A stretch of 6,060 nucleotides of DNA from an uncultured Caryophanales bacterium (GTDB taxonomy: Bacteria > Bacillota_I > Bacilli_A > RF39 > UBA660). Below are positions 6,008-6,060 of this stretch, piece by piece; positions within the stretch are counted from its first letter, which is position 1, and every line of letters starts with the position of its first letter. A model generated the notes under the pieces. That model saw nothing but the letters and a program-made list of their open reading frames with translations, did not search any database and was not told the origin of the DNA. The stretch is taken from the NCBI GenBank assembly GCA_937897245.1, contig CALCBO010000282.1, forward strand, positions 1 through 6,060, in the 5' to 3' direction. A program made the translations under genes and the position numbers.

Positions 6008-6060
6008 ATATCTCTTCCTCTTCCTCTAATTCTTCATCATAGTCATCTTCTAATGATTCT
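5991..6060 (-). CDS. C-terminal end of upstream gene, probably diadenylate cyclase cdaA (partial)
   Basis: Reading the minus strand in the frame starting at 6059 gives 22 codons, ESLEDDYDEELEEEEE then IYEEDR, and a TAG at 5991-5993. The stop lies inside cdaR, a 17-nt overlap in another frame. This is a highly acidic tail with no domain signal of its own. The call to cdaA rests only on the conserved cdaA-cdaR gene order in Firmicutes; the visible residues neither support nor exclude it. The long Glu run gives a GAA/GAG tract that also acts as the ribosome binding region for cdaR. Confidence 0.6.
   Translation of the reverse strand, partial: ESLEDDYDEELEEEEEIYEEDR
6011..6027 (-). promoter_or_regulatory. 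Purine-rich ribosome binding region of cdaR
   Basis: The minus strand reads AGAGGAAGAGGAAGAGA, with two GAGG cores, the nearer ending 9 nt before the cdaR ATG. It lies within the coding sequence of the upstream gene's poly-Glu tail, so the two genes are likely translated together. Confidence 0.6.

Noticed and set aside
1..6060. Alternative genetic code with TGA as Trp
   Set aside because: No gene ends in TGA, which is suggestive, but no in-frame TGA occurs in any gene and all Trp codons are TGG. Seven AT-rich stops are too few to argue from.

Overview
The window is AT-rich, tightly packed bacterial DNA. Every stop codon is TAA or TAG, most genes have strong GGAGGTGA-type ribosome binding sites, and several have hairpin-plus-T-run terminators. 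The protein set (sortase-anchored thioester surface protein, S41 protease, lipobox lipoprotein, YbbR/CdaR protein) points to a low-GC, single-membrane Firmicute with a cell wall. The style fits gut Bacilli such as the RF39/Erysipelotrichales groups, but this lineage placement is an inference from composition and protein style. Tryptophan is read from TGG and no gene has an in-frame TGA, so the standard bacterial code fits.

Left part, plus strand (1-1642): the C-terminal 376 residues of a thioester-domain surface adhesin. After the thioester region come two SpaA/CnaB-like domains and an LPXTG-like signal, VPNTH. A small sortase gene overlaps its 3' end by 19 nt. The two look like a substrate and its dedicated anchoring enzyme. 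Two details are odd: the sorting signal stops before any positively charged tail, and the sortase has Gln where the catalytic Arg is expected.

Right part, minus strand (1635-6060, read right to left): the last 22 codons of an acidic-tailed protein (probably the diadenylate cyclase CdaA, by context), a YbbR-repeat protein (CdaR), a LolA-like lipoprotein with a DUF4367-like C-terminus, a one-pass membrane protein with a cysteine-free thioredoxin-like domain, and a membrane-anchored S41 PDZ protease (CtpA type). Terminator hairpins follow CdaR and the thioredoxin-like gene. TRTGn extended -10 promoters precede the thioredoxin-like gene and ctpA. This stretch is therefore several short transcription units rather than one operon.

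The two parts meet tail to tail at 1635-1642, where the sortase and protease stop codons overlap inside a two-way hairpin. All the genes concern the cell envelope. I see no mobile element, CRISPR array, RNA gene or unambiguous new system. The most unusual items are the sortase/substrate pair and the cysteine-free thioredoxin-like protein. No non-coding gap exceeds 80 nt.
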